Shown: positions 16,250 to 24,340 of the stretch, piece after piece
Layout: the number at the start of each line of letters is the position of its first letter
Numbering within the stretch: the first letter of the stretch is position 1
The notes under the pieces: generated by a model
What the model was told of the DNA's origin: nothing
Seen by the model: only the letters and a program-made list of their open reading frames with translations
Databases searched by the model: none
Program-made: the position numbers and the translations under genes
NCBI RefSeq assembly: GCF_001905735.1
Contig: NZ_LISW01000004.1
Coordinates: forward strand, 1-64,000
From: Streptomyces sp. CB01249
GTDB lineage: Bacteria; Actinomycetota; Actinomycetes; Streptomycetales; Streptomycetaceae
DNA length: 64,000 nt
Reading direction: 5' to 3'

Positions 16250-17827
16250 ATGTCCAGGGAGCAACGAGGACCGAACGAGAAGCTCGGCACCGTTCTCGCC
16301 CTCGCGGGAATCAGTAACGCCGGGCTCGCCCGACGGGTCAACGACCTCGGGGCGCAGCGCGGACTGACCCTCCGCTACGACAAGACGTCGGTCGCCCGGT
16401 GGGTCTCCAAGGGCATGGTGCCCCAGGGCGCCGCGCCCCATCTCATCGCCGCGGCGATCGGCGCCAAGCTCGGCCGGCCCGTCCCGCTGCACGAGATCGG
16501 TCTCGCCGACGCCGATCCGGCGCCGGAGGTCGGCCTGGCGTTCCCGCGTGACGTGGACGCGGCCGTCCGGTCCGCGACGGAGCTGTACCGGCTGGATCTG
16601 GCCGGGCGGCGCGCGGGCAGCGGCGGGATCTGGCAGTCGCTCGCGGGCTCGTTCTCGGTGAGCGCGTACGCCACACCCGCGTCCCGCTGGCTGATATCCC
16701 CCGCCGACCCGTCGGTCGCGCGGGCACCGGCCACGGCCGGGGGGCAGCCGACCGGCGCGCACGGCGCACCGGGGGCGCACGGCCCCGCCGGGGCGCCCGC
16801 CCAGCCGGACACAGCCGCATCGCCCGCCCAGGCGACCGGCACGGCCACCGGCCACAGCCTCCTGATCCCGGCCCAGCCCGGCCCCGAATCCGGAGGCGAC
16901 GCCTCCTCGTTGCGCGTCGGCCACAGCGACGTATCCAAACTCCGCGAGGCCGCCCAGGACGCGCGCCGCTGGGACTCCAAGTACGGCGGCGGCGACTGGC
17001 GCTCCTCGATGGTCCCCGAGTGCTTACGCGTGGACGCGGCCCCGCTCCTCCTCGGCTCGTACAGCGACGAGGTCGGCCGGGCGCTGTTCGGCGCGGCGGC
17101 CGAGCTGACCCGGCTCGCCGGCTGGATGGCCTTCGACACCGGCCAGCAGGAGGCGGCCCAGCGGTACTACATCCAGGCGCTGCGCCTCGCCCGGGCGGCG
17201 GCCGACGTGCCGCTCGGCGGCTATGTCCTGGCGTCGATGTCGCTCCAGGCGACCTACCGCGGCTTCGCCGACGAGGGCGTCGACCTCGCGCAGGCCGCCG
17301 TCGAGCGCAACCGGGGGCTCGCGACCGCCCGCACGATGAGCTTCTTCCGCCTGGTCGAGGCCCGCGCGCACGCGAAGGCGAACGACGCGCCGGCCGCGGG
17401 GGCCGCGCTCAAGGCGTCCGAGAGCTGGCTCGAACGCTCCCGGGAGGGCGACGCCGACCCGGCGTGGCTCGGCTTCTACTCGTACGACCGGTTCGCGGCC
17501 GACGCCGCCGAGTGCCATCTCGACCTGAAGGCGCCCCGCCAGGTCCGGCGCTTCACCGAGCAGGCGCTGTCCCGGCCCACCGAGGAGTTCGTCCGCTCGC
17601 ACGGGCTGCGGCTCGTCGTGTCGGCGGTCGCCGAGCTGGAGTCGGGGAATCTGGACGCCGCCTGCGCGGCGGGCACCCGGGCCGTGGAGGTGGCGGGCCG
17701 CATCTCGTCGGCGCGGACCACCGAGTACGTACGCGACCTGCTGCACCGACTGGAGCCGTACGGGGACGAGCCGCGCGTCGTGGAGCTGCGCGAGCGCGCC
17801 CGGCCCCTTCTGGTCGCCCCTGCGTAA
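16250..17827 (+). CDS. Sporulation-associated regulator of the Orf1590/NsdA type
   Basis: 525 residues from ATG 16250 (GAGGGG five bases upstream). The N-terminal 60 residues form an XRE-like helix-turn-helix (ISNAGLARRVNDLGAQRG to KTSVARWVSKGMVPQ). A Pro/Ala/Gly linker follows (about 145-215), then a helical TPR-like C-terminal domain (AAELTRLAGWMAFDTGQQEAAQRYYIQALRLAR and later repeats). The layout fits the Streptomyces sporulation protein Orf1590 and the negative regulators NsdA and NsdB. S. griseus orf1590 is reported to make a long and a short product, the short one lacking the helix-turn-helix. Here Met56 (16415) could serve as an internal start. The family call is firm; the regulatory role is by analogy. 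Confidence 0.8.
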   Translation: MSREQRGPNEKLGTVLALAGISNAGLARRVNDLGAQRGLTLRYDKTSVARWVSKGMVPQGAAPHLIAAAIGAKLGRPVPLHEIGLADADPAPEVGLAFPRDVDAAVRSATELYRLDLAGRRAGSGGIWQSLAGSFSVSAYATPASRWLISPADPSVARAPATAGGQPTGAHGAPGAHGPAGAPAQPDTAASPAQATGTATGHSLLIPAQPGPESGGDASSLRVGHSDVSKLREAAQDARRWDSKYGGGDWRSSMVPECLRVDAAPLLLGSYSDEVGRALFGAAAELTRLAGWMAFDTGQQEAAQRYYIQALRLARAAADVPLGGYVLASMSLQATYRGFADEGVDLAQAAVERNRGLATARTMSFFRLVEARAHAKANDAPAAGAALKASESWLERSREGDADPAWLGFYSYDRFAADAAECHLDLKAPRQVRRFTEQALSRPTEEFVRSHGLRLVVSAVAELESGNLDAACAAGTRAVEVAGRISSARTTEYVRDLLHRLEPYGDEPRVVELRERARPLLVAPA

Positions 17828-17939
17828 AAATCCCGACGTCGGCATGGAAGTCCCACTTCCGGGGAACCGCCACGCTGACCGCACGGGTTTGAGTGCGTTG
17901 TCAGTGGGTCAGTGCACTATCGGGGTGGGAGGTGGCGTG

Positions 17940-19190
17940 ATGATGACGCACGCGGCGTACGACTGCGATGTGCTGGTGATCGGCGGCGGGATCGTCGGCC
18001 TGTCGGCCGCGTACGCGCTCACGCGCACCGCGCCCGGCACCCGGGTGACCGTGCTGGAGAAGGAGAAGGGCCCGGCGCGCCACCAGACGGGCCGCAACAG
18101 CGGGGTGATCCACAGCGGGATCTACTACCCGCCGGGCTCGCTCAAGGCGCGGTACGCGCTGCGCGGCAGCGCCGAGATGACCGACTTCTGCCGGGAGCAC
18201 TCCATCACCCACGCGGTGACCGGCAAGCTGATCGTCGCGACGGACCGCGCCGAGCTGCCCCGGCTGCACGCCCTGGTCCAGCGCGGCCGCGAGCACGGGC
18301 TGCCGGTGCGCGAGCTGGGGCCCGCGCAGATCGCCGAGTACGAGCCGAAGGTGCGGGGCCTCGCCGCGATCCGGGTCGGCACGACGGGCGTGTGCGACTT
18401 CCGGGCGGTCGCCGGGCGCCTCGCCGACGAGGTACGCCGCGCGGGCGGCGTGATCCGCTTCGGCGCCGAGGTCACGGCGATCGACCGCCGCCCCTGGGGC
18501 GTGGCCGTGCGCACGGCCGACGGACTGGTGGTCCGGGCCAGGGTGCTCGTCAACTGCGCGGGGCTGCACTGCGACCGGATCGCCCGGCTGGCCGGGGACG
18601 ACCCGGGGATGCGGATCGTGCCGTTCCGGGGGGAGTACTACGAGCTGGCGCGGCCCGAGCTGGTGCGCGGGCTCGTCTATCCGGTGCCCGACCCGGCGTT
18701 CCCGTTTCTCGGCGTCCACCTGACCCGGGGCTTCGACGGCTCCGTCCACGTCGGCCCGAACGCGGTGCCCGCCGCCGCCCGCGAGGGCTACGGCTGGCCC
18801 GTCGTCCGGCCCCGCGAGCTGATGGACACGCTCAGCTGGCCGGGCTCGTGGCGCATCGCCCGCAGACACTGGCGGTACGGGGCGGGCGAGGTGCACCGCT
18901 CCCTCTCGAAGCGCGCGTTCACGGAGGCGGTCCGCCGCCTCCTGCCCGAGGTCAGGGAGGAGGACCTGCGCCCCTCGCCGGCCGGGGTCCGCGCCCAGGC
19001 CGTGCTCCGGGACGGCACGCTGGTGGACGACTTCCTGATCCGCGAGGCCCCGCACACGGTGCACGTGCTGAACGCCCCGTCGCCCGCCGCCACCGCCTCG
19101 CTGCCCATCGGCCGCGAGGTGGCCCGCCGCGCCCTGCTCCGGGCCCGGGCGGCGGGCTGGAAGCCGCCGGAGCGGGCGACGACGGGGTGA
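17940..19190 (+). CDS. lhgO: L-2-hydroxyglutarate oxidase-like FAD oxidoreductase
   Basis: 416 residues from ATG 17940, seven bases after GGGAGG. The N-terminal FAD motif VIGGGIVGLSAAYALT is followed by LEKEKGPARHQTGRNSGVIHSGIYYPPGSLKA, split here into motifs typical of LhgO (HQTGRNSGVIH and IYYPPGSLKA). The DAO-fold substrate region ends with APSPAATASLPIGREV. The enzyme oxidises L-2-hydroxyglutarate to 2-oxoglutarate and feeds electrons to the quinone pool; it is a metabolite-repair function. It follows the Orf1590-like gene by 112 bases and may have its own promoter. The substrate is assigned from family motifs only. Confidence 0.85.
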   Translation: MMTHAAYDCDVLVIGGGIVGLSAAYALTRTAPGTRVTVLEKEKGPARHQTGRNSGVIHSGIYYPPGSLKARYALRGSAEMTDFCREHSITHAVTGKLIVATDRAELPRLHALVQRGREHGLPVRELGPAQIAEYEPKVRGLAAIRVGTTGVCDFRAVAGRLADEVRRAGGVIRFGAEVTAIDRRPWGVAVRTADGLVVRARVLVNCAGLHCDRIARLAGDDPGMRIVPFRGEYYELARPELVRGLVYPVPDPAFPFLGVHLTRGFDGSVHVGPNAVPAAAREGYGWPVVRPRELMDTLSWPGSWRIARRHWRYGAGEVHRSLSKRAFTEAVRRLLPEVREEDLRPSPAGVRAQAVLRDGTLVDDFLIREAPHTVHVLNAPSPAATASLPIGREVARRALLRARAAGWKPPERATTG

Positions 19191-19225
19191 TTCCCGCGCC
19201 CTCCGTGGCAGGAAGCCCGTCCCCG

Positions 19226-19240
19226 TAGAATCAGGGCATT
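19226..19240 (+). promoter_or_regulatory. -10 element giving a leaderless trmB transcript
   Basis: TAGAAT (19226-19231) ends nine bases before the GTG start and there is no Shine-Dalgarno, so transcription should begin at or next to the start codon. Confidence 0.55.
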
Positions 19241-20077
19241 GTGTCTGAGCCCAAGAACCCCTCCCCGACGCCCGACGACGGCGCCGTGCCCACCACCGCC
19301 GGGATCCCCGACGACGTGCGGGCCGCGTCCCTGGAGCGCGCGCGCCGGATGCGCCAGCAGCCCCGCTTCCCCGGCGGCCCCGCCGCCGACCCGGCCGGCT
19401 CGCACCACGAGCGCCGCATCCGCAGCTTCCAGCCGCGCCGCAGCCGGGTCACACCCGGCCAGCAGAACGCCCTGGAACGGCTCTGGCCCAAGTGGGGCCT
19501 GGACATCGACGGGCTGAGCGTCCTCGACCTGCCCGCCCTGTTCGACGGCCTCCCGGTGGTCCTGGAGATCGGCTTCGGCATGGGTGAGGCCACCGCGCAG
19601 ATGGCGGCCGACGACCCGGGCACCGGCATCCTCGCCGTCGACGTGCACACGCCCGGCCAGGGCAACCTGCTCGGCCTCGCCGACCGGAACGGCTCGACCA
19701 ACGTCCGGGTCGCCAACGGTGACGCGATCATCCTGCTGCGCGAGATGCTGGAGCCGGATTCGCTGGACGGGCTGCGGGTCTACTTCCCCGACCCGTGGCC
19801 CAAGTCCCGCCACCACAAGCGCCGGCTGATCCAGCCGGAGTTCCTGGACCTGGTGGCGGGCCCGCTGAAGTCCGGGGCGATCGTGCACTGCGCGACCGAC
19901 TGGGAGCCGTACGCCGAGCAGATGCTCGACGTGCTGACCGCGCACCCCCTCTTCGAGAACACGGTGGCCGACGGCGGTTACGCCCCGCGCCCCGCGTTCC
20001 GCCCGCGGACCCGGTTCGAGGGCCAGGGCCTGGGGAAGGGCCACGTCGTGCACGACCTGCTCTTCGCACGCGTCTGA
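19241..20077 (+). CDS. trmB: tRNA (guanine-N7)-methyltransferase TrmB
   Basis: 278 residues from GTG 19241. It catalyses SAM-dependent m7G46 formation in tRNA. The SAM-binding motif EIGFGMGEATAQMA and the diagnostic FPDPWPKSRHHKRRL segment are present, followed by HCATDWEPYAEQM. An N-terminal arm of about 60 charged and Pro-rich residues precedes the core, as in other actinobacterial TrmB proteins. The start has no ribosome site but a close -10 element, so translation is probably leaderless. The PrsW-like gene follows 50 bases downstream with its own -10-like element. Confidence 0.95.
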   Translation: MSEPKNPSPTPDDGAVPTTAGIPDDVRAASLERARRMRQQPRFPGGPAADPAGSHHERRIRSFQPRRSRVTPGQQNALERLWPKWGLDIDGLSVLDLPALFDGLPVVLEIGFGMGEATAQMAADDPGTGILAVDVHTPGQGNLLGLADRNGSTNVRVANGDAIILLREMLEPDSLDGLRVYFPDPWPKSRHHKRRLIQPEFLDLVAGPLKSGAIVHCATDWEPYAEQMLDVLTAHPLFENTVADGGYAPRPAFRPRTRFEGQGLGKGHVVHDLLFARV

Positions 20078-20127
20078 GCCCGACGGGCACCATGGCCGTT
20101 GTCGGACCCGCTCGTTAGGGTCAAGGG

Positions 20128-21681
20128 GTGTCCGACGGGTCTGTTCAGCGACAACGGTGGGATCAGCCGGCCGTCCCGGTGCTCCAGGAGCAGCGGGTCG
20201 GCGAGATCCTGGCCGCCGTGCCGGCGCGGGGTCAGTGGCGTTACCGGCCGCGCCGCGTCGGCCTGCTCTGGCGGAACCGTACGTTCCGAGTCATCGCCGT
20301 CTTCACGCTGCTGGCGCTCTGCGGGGTGGTGATCCTCGCCCTGGTCCGCGACCAGACCGGCACCGAGGGCTTCCTCGTCGGCCTGAGCCTGGCCGTCCTG
20401 CCGGTCCCGGTGCTGATGACGGCCTTCCGCTGGCTGGACCGGGTCGAGCCGTCGCCGTGGCGGAATCTGCTGTTCGCCTTCGCGTGGGGCGCGTGCGCCG
20501 CCGCCCTGGTCGCCATTCTCGCCAACTCGTTCGCGACCCGGTGGATAGCCGACAGCGATCCGGGGAACGCCGACACCCTCGGCGCCACGGTCATCGCACC
20601 GGTGGTCGAGGAGAGCGCCAAGGCGGCCGCCGTCCTGCTGCTCTTCCTCTTCCGCCGGAGGGACTTCACCGGGATCGTGGACGGCGTCGTCGTCGCCGGG
20701 TTCACCGCGACGGGGTTCGCCTTCACCGAGAACATCCTCTACCTGGGCAACGCCTTCGGCGAGGACCAGCAACTGGACTCCGGTTTCGCGTCGGTGACCG
20801 TGGTGACGTTCCTGGTCCGGGCCGTGATGACCCCCTTCGCCCACCCGCTCTTCACCGTCCTGACCGGCATCGGTCTCGGGATCGCCGCGAGCAGCGCCCC
20901 CGGCCGCCGGGTGCGGCGCATCGCCGTACCGCTGCTCGGCCTGGTCCTCGCGATGGGCATGCACGCCCTGTGGAACGGCTCGGCGACCTTCGGCCGGTAC
21001 GGCTTCTACATCGTGTACGGGGCGTTCATGGTCCCGGTGTTCGGCCTGGTGACCTGGCAGGTGGTCCGGGCCCGCCGCAAGGAGCTGCGCTCCCTGGCCG
21101 TCGAGCTCCCCGCGTACGCCGAAGCCGGCTGGCTCACCCCCGACGAGCCCCGCGCCCTCGCCTCGATGCGGGCCCGCGCCCTGGCCAGGAACGCGGCGCG
21201 CAGGCGGTACGCGGTGAGCGCCTCCGGCCATCCGTACCACCCGGACTACGCGAGGGTCCGTGCCAAGGAGGCGAAGGAACGCGGCAGGGCGGCGGCGCGG
21301 GCGGTCGCCGAGTACGAGGCGTTCGCGACGTCCCTGGCCTCCCTGCGCCGGCAGGCCGGACTGGGCAGGACGGACCCGGACTTCGCCGCACGCGAGCTGG
21401 AGCTGCTGCACCACCTGTGGCAGCGCCGCGAGATCGCGGGCCCCGCCCTCGCGTACGCGGCCCGGGCCACGCACCGCCGCCCGCCGGGCTACACGGCCGC
21501 CTGGCCACCCGGCCGACCGTACGCGGGCGGGCCCGTGCCGTACGCGTACGGCAACCCGGCCCCGTACAACGGCAACCCGAATCCGTACGGCCGCCCGTCC
21601 CCGTACCCGACGACGCAGTCGCAGCCCTACGGTCAGCACCCCTACGGCCAACAGCCCCACCCCCACGGGCCGCAGGCCTGA
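20128..21681 (+). CDS. PrsW-family intramembrane metalloprotease-like protein
   Basis: 517 residues with about eight membrane segments between residues 45 and 320. The PrsW motifs are present: EESAKA in one helix, FAFTEN in the next and MHALWN later; the Glu and His residues form the proposed active site. PrsW of Bacillus cleaves an anti-sigma factor at site 1. Here the target is unknown, though a membrane-bound sigma fusion lies 11 kb away. After a charged helical region the C-terminus ends in Tyr/Pro/Asn/Gln-rich repeats (PYG, PYGQ), probably disordered. The GTG start is preceded by TAGGGT (20116-20121) with only six bases between, suggesting leaderless expression. Confidence 0.88.
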   Translation: MSDGSVQRQRWDQPAVPVLQEQRVGEILAAVPARGQWRYRPRRVGLLWRNRTFRVIAVFTLLALCGVVILALVRDQTGTEGFLVGLSLAVLPVPVLMTAFRWLDRVEPSPWRNLLFAFAWGACAAALVAILANSFATRWIADSDPGNADTLGATVIAPVVEESAKAAAVLLLFLFRRRDFTGIVDGVVVAGFTATGFAFTENILYLGNAFGEDQQLDSGFASVTVVTFLVRAVMTPFAHPLFTVLTGIGLGIAASSAPGRRVRRIAVPLLGLVLAMGMHALWNGSATFGRYGFYIVYGAFMVPVFGLVTWQVVRARRKELRSLAVELPAYAEAGWLTPDEPRALASMRARALARNAARRRYAVSASGHPYHPDYARVRAKEAKERGRAAARAVAEYEAFATSLASLRRQAGLGRTDPDFAARELELLHHLWQRREIAGPALAYAARATHRRPPGYTAAWPPGRPYAGGPVPYAYGNPAPYNGNPNPYGRPSPYPTTQSQPYGQHPYGQQPHPHGPQA

Positions 21682-21684
21682 TCG

Positions 21685-22629
21685 CTAGGCCGAGGCCGCC
21701 GTCAGCGTCGACAGCTCCTCGTCCGTCAGCTCGAGCCCGGCGACCGCCAGCAGGGCGGGCAGCTGGTCGACCGTGCGGGCGGAGGCGATCGGCGCGGCGA
21801 CCGTCGGGCGGGACGCGAGCCAGGCCAGGGCCACCGTCGCGATCTCGGCGTCCCGGTCCCGGGCCACCGTGTCGAGCGCGGCGAGCACCCGCTGTCCGCG
21901 CTCCGACTCCAGGTGACCGGCCGCGCTCCCGGCGCGGGCGCTGTCCACGGCCGTCCCCGGGCGGTACTTGCCGGTGAGGAAACCGGCGGCCAGCGCGTAG
22001 TACGGGACGGCCGCGAGCCCGGCGTCGGCGGCGGTGTCCTGGAGCTCGCCCTCGTAGGTGTCCCGCGAGACGAGGTTGTAGTGCGGCTGGAGCGCCACAT
22101 AGCGGGCCAGGCCCTCGCGTTCGGAGAACTCCAGCGAGGCGCGCAGCCGCGCGGCGCTGATGTTGGAGGCGGCGATCTCGCGGACCTTGCCCTCCTTCAC
22201 CAGCTCGTCGAGGGCGGTGATGATCTCCTCGACCGGGACCGTCTCGTCATCGAAGTGCGTGTAGTACAGGTCGATGTGGTCCGTGCCGAGGCGGCGCAGC
22301 GACTCCTCGGCGGCCGACTTGATCGTGGGCGCCGAGAGGCCCTTGTAGCCGGGGAGCGCACCGACCTTGGTGGCCACCACGACGTCGGACCGGTTGCCGC
22401 GCGAGGCGAACCACTTGCCGATGACCGTCTCCGACTCGCCGCCCTCGTTGCCGGGCACCCAGTGCGAGTAGGCGTCGGCGGTGTCCACGAAGTTGCCGCC
22501 TGCCGCCGCGTACGCGTCGAGGACGGCGAAGGACTGGGCCTCGTCCGCGGTCCAGCCGAAGACGTTTCCACCGAGGCAGAGCGGGAAGACCTGGAGGCCC
22601 GACGGGCCGAGATTGCGCAGTGAAGTCAT
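21685..22629 (-). CDS. Aldo/keto reductase
   Basis: 314 residues from ATG 22629. An NADPH-dependent TIM-barrel oxidoreductase. The catalytic tetrad is visible: Asp and Tyr in FVDTADAYS, Lys in VVATKVG, His in LYYTHFDD. The C-terminal cofactor region includes LAWLASRPTVAAPIASART. It belongs to the large family near YajO/YqkF-like reductases; the physiological carbonyl substrate is unknown. It converges on the PrsW-like gene with only three bases between the stops. No clear ribosome site precedes the start. Confidence 0.93.
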   Translation of the reverse strand: MTSLRNLGPSGLQVFPLCLGGNVFGWTADEAQSFAVLDAYAAAGGNFVDTADAYSHWVPGNEGGESETVIGKWFASRGNRSDVVVATKVGALPGYKGLSAPTIKSAAEESLRRLGTDHIDLYYTHFDDETVPVEEIITALDELVKEGKVREIAASNISAARLRASLEFSEREGLARYVALQPHYNLVSRDTYEGELQDTAADAGLAAVPYYALAAGFLTGKYRPGTAVDSARAGSAAGHLESERGQRVLAALDTVARDRDAEIATVALAWLASRPTVAAPIASARTVDQLPALLAVAGLELTDEELSTLTAASA

Positions 22630-22701
22630 AGGTGGAACAACAGCTTCCGGCCCGCCCGCTATTCCGTGCCACCTACATCCGGCAGGCCGCGGCCACACAG
22701 A

Positions 22702-22743
22702 CCGGCAGCCCTGACGTCGGGGGGTGTGCGTCAGGGCTGCCGG
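22702..22743 (-). terminator. Terminator of the M23 peptidase gene
   Basis: A perfect 15-bp stem, CCGGCAGCCCTGACG (22702-22716) with CGTCAGGGCTGCCGG (22729-22743), and a 12-base loop. It lies downstream of the M23 gene and upstream of the aldo/keto reductase. Confidence 0.8.
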
Positions 22744-22794
22744 GGTTCGAAAGGCCGCGTGCGGGGAAGGGCCGGGGTGCCGGAGGAGGAGACC

Positions 22795-23964
22795 TCAGAC
22801 CGTCAGGCCGCGGGCGCGCAGCCAGGCCATCGGGTCGATGCCGGTGCCGTCCGGGGTGTGGACCTCCAGGTGGAGGTGCGGGCCGGTCACGTTGCCGGTC
22901 GCGCCGACGCGGCCGATGGTGTCGCCGGTGGTGACCTTCTGGCCGACCGTGACGCCGATCGAGGACTGGTGGCAGAACCACAGCTCGGTGCCGTCCTCCA
23001 GCTCCAGCACCGTGCGGTAGCCGTAGGCGCCGGACCAGCCGGCCGACTTGATGGTGCCGGTGTGGATGGCCTTGATCGGGGTGCCGGTCGGGGCCGCGAA
23101 GTCGAGGCCCGTGTGGTAACCGGAGGACCACATCGAGCCGGCCTCGCCGAACGTCGAGGTGATCGTGTACGAGGAGGTGGGGATGGCGTAGCTGGCGGCG
23201 AGCTTGGCCAGGCGCAGGGCCTCGGCCTTCTTCTTCGCCTCCTCCTCCGCCTTCTTCTTCTCGGCGGCGGCCTTGGCCGCGGCCTCGTCCTGCTGCTTCT
23301 TCGCCTCGGCGGCCGCCTTCTCGGCAGCGGCCTTCTCCTCGGCCGCCTTCGCCTCGGCGTCGGCGGCGCCCTGCTGCTGTTCGGCCTGCTGGAGGATGCG
23401 GGCGCGCAGCGCCTCACCGGCGTCCGTGGTGCCCTGCTCGGCCTCGGCGGTGGTGATGCCGGCGGTGGTCAGCGGGGCGGCGGCGGTGGCGGTCGCGGGG
23501 GTTTCGGCCTCGCTCTCGCCGGAGAACAACGCGCCCACGCCGGGAAGGGACTTGGCGTCGGGGAGATTGTCCGCGATGGAATCGGGAAGAGAGATGGAGA
23601 CCGGCGGCTTGCTCTGCGCGGTGGCCATGCCTCCCGCACCGACGGCCGCGATGACACCGACGCCGAGGACGGTGGAGCTACGGGCCAGACCATTGCGCTG
23701 CTTGGCGACACGGTGCTTGCCGCGGACGGGGCGGACGGACTCCTCGGTGGGGTTCCATTCCTCCCAGGTCCGCTCGGAGTCGGCGTCGTCGGCGCGGAAG
23801 CCGCTGCCGTAACCGGCGCCGGTGGCGAAGCCGTTGCCCCGGTCGGTCGCGTAGTCGCCGCCCTGTTCCGGGATGTACGCGGTGCCGGTGCCGGACGCGA
23901 AGTCGGCGCCGTACTCGGGCACGAACCGGGAAGGTGATTCGGGGGCAGGCTTGTTGGACGCCAC
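22795..23964 (-). CDS. M23-family cell-wall endopeptidase with coiled coil
   Basis: 389 residues from GTG 23964 (AAGGAG nine bases upstream). A cytoplasmic arm of about 95 residues precedes a membrane or signal segment (SSTVLGVGVIAAVGAGGMATA). A long Ala/Glu/Lys coiled coil (about 195-255) leads to the LytM/M23 domain: Zn ligands HTGLDFA and HLHLEVH, with the usual GYHTGLDFAAPTGTPI and GNVTGPHLHLE context. It should cleave peptidoglycan cross-links and act in wall remodelling. A c-di-AMP riboswitch occupies its leader, as for other Streptomyces wall hydrolases such as rpfA and the swl genes. Confidence 0.93.
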   Translation of the reverse strand: MASNKPAPESPSRFVPEYGADFASGTGTAYIPEQGGDYATDRGNGFATGAGYGSGFRADDADSERTWEEWNPTEESVRPVRGKHRVAKQRNGLARSSTVLGVGVIAAVGAGGMATAQSKPPVSISLPDSIADNLPDAKSLPGVGALFSGESEAETPATATAAAPLTTAGITTAEAEQGTTDAGEALRARILQQAEQQQGAADAEAKAAEEKAAAEKAAAEAKKQQDEAAAKAAAEKKKAEEEAKKKAEALRLAKLAASYAIPTSSYTITSTFGEAGSMWSSGYHTGLDFAAPTGTPIKAIHTGTIKSAGWSGAYGYRTVLELEDGTELWFCHQSSIGVTVGQKVTTGDTIGRVGATGNVTGPHLHLEVHTPDGTGIDPMAWLRARGLTV

Positions 23965-23987
23965 GCGGGCGCGCTCCTTTCCTTCCT

Positions 23988-24126
23988 TCTCGCCTACCGG
24001 GTTAGCTGACGGGTTCGGAGCAGGAAGGTCTCCTACGGGTTCCTCCGCCTCTTGTGAAGACGAAGATGCCCGATTCACCCCATGTAGGTGGTTCCCCGGT
24101 TCCCTTGCGGAATTCGGCGCACGCGC
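23988..24126 (-). ncRNA. c-di-AMP (ydaO/yuaA-type) riboswitch
   Basis: The minus strand carries the hallmark blocks in order: GCCGAATTCCGC, GGGAACCGGGGAACCAC, GGGGTGAATC, GGAGGAACCCGTAGGAGA, CCTTCCTGCTCCGAACCCG, TCAGCTAACCCGGTAGGCG. These match the Streptomyces ydaO aptamer known upstream of rpfA and other wall-hydrolase genes. The aptamer ends about 24 bases before the GTG of the M23 gene, so c-di-AMP binding probably lowers its expression. Boundaries are approximate. Confidence 0.93.
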
Positions 24127-24340
24127 GCGGCGCCGTCCCTGACGACGGCTGGGACAACCGCGCTGCGTTATCGAACGTTAATAGACAGACGGGTCCGATT
24201 CCAAGCTGTTCCCACTGATCGTTCACGCGCTCGGCCTGGACTTTACGGGACACAACCGGGTGCAATCGGGCGAGTTGATCGGCGCTCAGCCACTACGCGT
24301 TTTCTGACGTTGCGTCAAATGTTATGCGGAGTGGCGCCCC
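24127..24340 (-). promoter_or_regulatory. Promoter region ahead of the riboswitch
   Basis: No gene here. On the minus strand a loose match TTGGAA-N18-TAACGT lies in the AT-richer part around 24170-24210 and could drive the M23 gene. It is otherwise featureless. Confidence 0.35.
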
